Source: Ornithinimicrobium cryptoxanthini
GTDB lineage: Bacteria; Actinomycetota; Actinomycetes; Actinomycetales; Dermatophilaceae
Direction: 5' to 3'
DNA length: 64,000 nt
Assembly (NCBI RefSeq): GCF_023923205.1
Contig: NZ_CP099490.1
Span: 744,001-808,000 of the forward strand
Below the pieces are notes generated by a model, which worked only from the letters and a program-made list of their open reading frames with translations, was not told the DNA's origin and ran no database searches. A program made the position numbers and the translations under genes. Each line of letters opens with the position of its first letter. Within the stretch, counting starts at the first letter, position 1. Below, in pieces: positions 61,339 through 64,000 of the stretch.

Positions 61339-61782
61339 GTGCGTACCTACACACCGAAGGCCAGCGAGATCACCCGCGCCTGGCACATTATCGACGCCAC
61401 GGACGTCGTGCTGGGCCGCCTCGCGTCCCAGACCGCGATCCTGCTCCGCGGCAAGCACAAGGCGACCTACGCCGCCCACGTTGACACCGGTGACTACGTC
61501 ATCATCATCAACGCGGAGAAGGTTGCGCTGACCGGCGCCAAGCTGGAGCAGAAGAAGGCCTACCGTCACTCGGGCTACCCGGGCGGTCTGACGGCCAAGA
61601 GCTACACGCAGCTGCTCGAGCAGCACCCCACCCGCGCGGTGGAGAAGGCGATCCGGGGCATGATCCCCAAGAACTCCCTGGGCCGTCAGCAGCTGTCCAA
61701 GCTCAAGGTCTATGCCGGCGACAGCCACCCGCACGCCGCGCAGCAGCCCGTCCCGTTCGAAATCTCGCAGGTTGCGCAGTAA
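61339..61782 (+). CDS. rplM: 50S ribosomal protein L13
   Basis: L13 of 147 residues, an early 50S assembly protein. The GTG at 61339 gives [20 protein letters not shown], the exact family start and length. [20 protein letters not shown] and the signature [19 protein letters not shown] are complete. It is paired with rpsI 7 bp downstream, as in nearly all bacteria. Confidence 0.98.
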   Translation: MRTYTPKASEITRAWHIIDATDVVLGRLASQTAILLRGKHKATYAAHVDTGDYVIIINAEKVALTGAKLEQKKAYRHSGYPGGLTAKSYTQLLEQHPTRAVEKAIRGMIPKNSLGRQQLSKLKVYAGDSHPHAAQQPVPFEISQVAQ

Positions 61783-61789
61783 GGAAACC

Positions 61790-62290
61790 ATGACAGACAT
61801 GACTGTGAACACCGAGGTCGAGGCCGACGAGGTCGAGCTCACCGAATACACCTCTGAGTCCGAGGCGCCGGCCGGCGAGGCCGCCCGCCGTCCCTCCGCC
61901 TCCGCGCCGGGCGCCGCCACGGGCCGTCGCAAGCAGGCCATCGCCCGCGTGCGCATCGTGCCGGGCACCGGCGAGTGGAAGATCAACGGCAAGAGCCTGG
62001 ACCAGTACTTCCCGAACAAGGTCCACCAGCAGATCGTCAACGAGCCGCTGACCGTGCTCGATCTCGACGGTGCGTATGACGTGCTCGTGCGCGTCCACGG
62101 CGGTGGCCCCTCCGGCCAGGCCGGTGCCGTCCGCCTGGGTGTCGCCCGTTCGCTGAACGGTGTCGACGAGGAGCTGAACCGTCCGGCACTGAAGAAGGCC
62201 GGGCTGCTCAGCCGCGACGCGCGCGTCCCCGAGCGCAAGAAGGCAGGTCTGAAGAAGGCCCGCAAGGCGCCGCAGTACAGCAAGCGCTGA
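61790..62290 (+). CDS. rpsI: 30S ribosomal protein S9
   Basis: S9 of 166 residues, whose C-terminal tail reaches P-site tRNA. An N-terminal acidic extension of about 40 residues ([18 protein letters not shown]) precedes the core [20 protein letters not shown]. The signature [19 protein letters not shown] and the tail [12 protein letters not shown] are intact. The ATG at 61790 has AAGGAAAC upstream. A terminator separates it from glmM. Confidence 0.98.
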   Translation: MTDMTVNTEVEADEVELTEYTSESEAPAGEAARRPSASAPGAATGRRKQAIARVRIVPGTGEWKINGKSLDQYFPNKVHQQIVNEPLTVLDLDGAYDVLVRVHGGGPSGQAGAVRLGVARSLNGVDEELNRPALKKAGLLSRDARVPERKKAGLKKARKAPQYSKR

Positions 62291-62322
62291 TCCACGCTGC
62301 TCCGCACGCGGAGCGCGCCGGA

Positions 62323-62362
62323 CCCGAGGGTCCCGTCCTGCACCTGGGACGGGGCCCTCGGG
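62323..62362 (+). terminator. Terminator after rpsI
   Basis: CCCGAGGG (62323-62330) pairs with CCCTCGGG (62355-62362) and the stem continues inward for about eight more pairs including one G-T. A smaller GCTCCG/CGGAGC hairpin precedes it. Confidence 0.88.
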
Positions 62363-62430
62363 CTGTTCCGGTTAGGCTGTGGGGCTGATGGCGTCACTCG
62401 GCGCCCCTCCCCATCGCACTAGGAGTGGAC

Positions 62431-63780
62431 GTGACGCGACTCTTCGGCACCGACGGTGTCCGCGGACTGGCCAACAAGGACATCACCGCCGAGCTGGCAC
62501 TCAAGCTCTCCGTCGCGGTGGCCCACGAGCTCGGCTCCAGCGGCACCAGCTATGGCGGGCGGCGGGCGTCTGCCGTGGTCGGCCGCGACCCGCGCGCGTC
62601 GGGGGAGTTCCTCAGCGCGGCGGTCATGGCCGGTTTTGCCTCGGCCGGCGTGGACGTTCTTGACGCCGGCGTGCTGCCCACCCCCGCGATCGCCTATCTG
62701 ACGGCCCGGATGGACGCCGAGATGGGCGCGGTGCTGTCGGCCTCGCACAACGCGATGCCCGACAACGGCATCAAGTTCTTCGCCGAGGGCGGTCACAAGC
62801 TGGCTGACCACATCGAGGACGCGATCACCCAGCGGCTGGATGCCGACTGGGAGCGCCCGACCGGCGTCGGGGTGGGCCGGATCCGCCCGTTCCCGCAGGG
62901 GGCCGACTTCTATATGGAGCACCTGCTCGCGTCGGTGCCCGGGCGGCTCGACGGTCTGCACGTCGTGATCGACGCGGCCCACGGCGCCGCCAGCCACGTC
63001 GGCCCTGAGGTGTTTCGCCGCGCCGGCGCCACCGTCGACACGATCGGCGGTGACCCCGATGGTCTCAACATCAACGACGGCTATGGATCGACCCACATGG
63101 AGCGGCTGCAGCAGGCCGTGGTGGACCGCGGAGCTGACCTCGGGTTCGCGTTCGACGGCGACGCCGACCGGTGCCTGGCTGTCGACGCCGATGGCAACCA
63201 GGTCGACGGCGACCAGATCATGGCGGTGCTGGCCGTGGACATGCGCGGTCGCGGCACCCTGGCCAACAACACGCTGGTGGCGACCGTGATGAGCAACCTC
63301 GGGCTGCTGCAGGCGATGGAGCGCCAGGGCATCGCCGTCGTCCAGACCGCGGTCGGTGACCGCTATGTCCTGGAGGAGATGCGGACCAACAAGCACACCC
63401 TCGGTGGGGAGCAGTCCGGCCACGTGATCATGCTTGAGCACGGCACGACCGGCGACGGGGTGCTGACCGCGCTCGCCGTGGCCCGCCGCGTCCGGGCCTC
63501 CGAGAGCCCGCTCGCCCAGCTCACCTCGGTGATGCACCGGCTGCCGCAGGTGCTGATCAACGTCAAGGGAGTGGACAAGAGCCGGGTCAACTCGGACGAG
63601 GCCGTGCAGTCCGCCGTCACCGCTGCCGCGGCCGAGCTGGACGGCACGGGGCGGGTGCTGCTGCGCAAGTCGGGCACGGAGCCGCTCGTGCGCGTGATGG
63701 TCGAGGCCGACACGGCTGAGCGGGCCCAGGAGTATGCCGACCGGCTGGCTGCCGTCGTCCAGGAGCGCCTCGCCCTCTGA
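62431..63780 (+). CDS. glmM: Phosphoglucosamine mutase
   Basis: GlmM of 449 residues, converting glucosamine-6-phosphate to glucosamine-1-phosphate for peptidoglycan precursors. The phosphorylated serine is Ser105 in [16 protein letters not shown]. The magnesium loop DGDADR is at 242-247. The phosphate-binding [13 protein letters not shown] is near the C-terminus. I chose the GTG at 62431 ([12 protein letters not shown]) because AGGAG at 62421-62425 is well spaced from it; a GTG at 62425 overlaps that site. It follows rplM-rpsI as usual in actinobacteria. Confidence 0.97.
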   Translation: MTRLFGTDGVRGLANKDITAELALKLSVAVAHELGSSGTSYGGRRASAVVGRDPRASGEFLSAAVMAGFASAGVDVLDAGVLPTPAIAYLTARMDAEMGAVLSASHNAMPDNGIKFFAEGGHKLADHIEDAITQRLDADWERPTGVGVGRIRPFPQGADFYMEHLLASVPGRLDGLHVVIDAAHGAASHVGPEVFRRAGATVDTIGGDPDGLNINDGYGSTHMERLQQAVVDRGADLGFAFDGDADRCLAVDADGNQVDGDQIMAVLAVDMRGRGTLANNTLVATVMSNLGLLQAMERQGIAVVQTAVGDRYVLEEMRTNKHTLGGEQSGHVIMLEHGTTGDGVLTALAVARRVRASESPLAQLTSVMHRLPQVLINVKGVDKSRVNSDEAVQSAVTAAAAELDGTGRVLLRKSGTEPLVRVMVEADTAERAQEYADRLAAVVQERLAL

Positions 63781-63818
63781 CCCTGGGCGGCGGCTTCGGA
63801 GGCTGCGACGAACCCGCG

Positions 63819-63914
63819 ACGAAAAGGCGGGCCGGACCGACAAAACCCCTACGAAAAGGCGGGCCGGACCGACGAAACCGCTACGAAAAGGCGGGCCGGA
63901 CCGACGAAACCCCT
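63819..63914. repeat. Tandem repeat, three 32-bp units
   Basis: Units 63819-63850, 63851-63882 and 63883-63914 share ACGAAAAGGCGGGCCGGACC and differ at two sites. They lie between the converging glmM gene and the minus-strand gene at the window edge. An AT-rich ATATTTTT follows the last unit. Confidence 0.92.
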
Positions 63915-63925
63915 ATATTTTTGGG

Positions 63926-64000
63926 TCAGACCAGCTGCTCCAGGAGCCCGGTGTCGACGTCATAGAGGAACCCGCCGGCGGTCGCCCGATCCTTGATCAG
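63926..64000 (-). CDS. C-terminal end of a gene cut by the window edge, possibly beta-carbonic anhydrase
   Basis: The last 24 codons of a minus-strand gene ending GGFLYDVDTGLLEQLV. The YDVDTG motif near the end of a protein reminds me of actinobacterial beta-class carbonic anhydrases, which interconvert carbon dioxide and bicarbonate. The zinc ligands lie outside the window, so this is only suggestive. Confidence 0.45.
   Translation of the reverse strand: MIKDRATAGGFLYDVDTGLLEQLV

Noticed and set aside
63819..63914. CRISPR-like repeats at the right edge
   Set aside because: Three tandem units without spacers and no cas genes.

Overview
The window is one continuous high-GC actinobacterial chromosome segment. 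It carries nearly the whole conserved block of translation and transcription genes: tRNA-Trp, secE-nusG-rplKA, rplJL, rpoBC, rpsLG-fusA-tuf, the S10-spc-alpha ribosomal protein clusters, rplM-rpsI and glmM. Gene order, protein sequences, many GTG starts, small -10/-35 promoters and the zinc form of S14 fit Micrococcales. My best guess is an Ornithinimicrobium/Intrasporangiaceae-like organism; this rests on general resemblance and no 16S gene is present.

Layout. 1-2865: two ABC-2 type ATPase/permease pairs in one overlapping operon, the first gene cut by the window edge. 2921-5084 (minus): an SDR oxidoreductase and a PLP aminotransferase. 5203-7932: tRNA-Trp, secE, nusG, rplK, rplA. 8078-9085: a RelA/SpoT-domain protein lying between ribosomal operons. 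9095-10459: L10-type leader, rplJ, rplL. 10537-10723: a 53-bp tandem repeat. 11058-18639: rpoB and rpoC, followed by an 82-bp tandem duplication and a GNAT gene. 19894-24201: rpsL, rpsG, fusA, tuf. 24310-25590: a lipoprotein (minus) and a YceI protein. 25991-36122: S10 and spc clusters. 36294-42627: secY, adk, map, infA, rpmJ, rpsM, rpsK, rpsD, rpoA, then rplQ to 43477.

The accessory part runs from 43478 to about 61200. A truncated truA start, a 26-bp duplicated sequence and a lipoprotein gene precede the intact truA. Then come a zinc-finger protein, a DksA-like protein, a YjbQ-family enzyme, a cupin, an ABC-F ATPase, a VapBC-like toxin-antitoxin pair, a GntR regulator, a one-repeat cell-wall-binding protein, a ZIP transporter, an AEC transporter, an OsmC protein, a GNAT protein, a 1922-residue secreted amylase-pullulanase and an ArsR-like regulator. 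The conserved line resumes with rplM-rpsI-glmM, and a minus-strand gene end, possibly carbonic anhydrase, enters at the right edge.

Most notable: ribosomal proteins L4 and L17 each end in a near-identical extra domain of about 80 residues (68 of 80 aligned positions identical by eye). Other points worth checking are a five-hairpin array before rplK, the truA remnant/lipoprotein insertion, three GTCATGA(C/T) sites spaced exactly 11 bp before the toxin-antitoxin pair, likely loss of a catalytic residue in both the PIN toxin and the RelA/SpoT protein, and several tandem repeats in otherwise conserved spacers.
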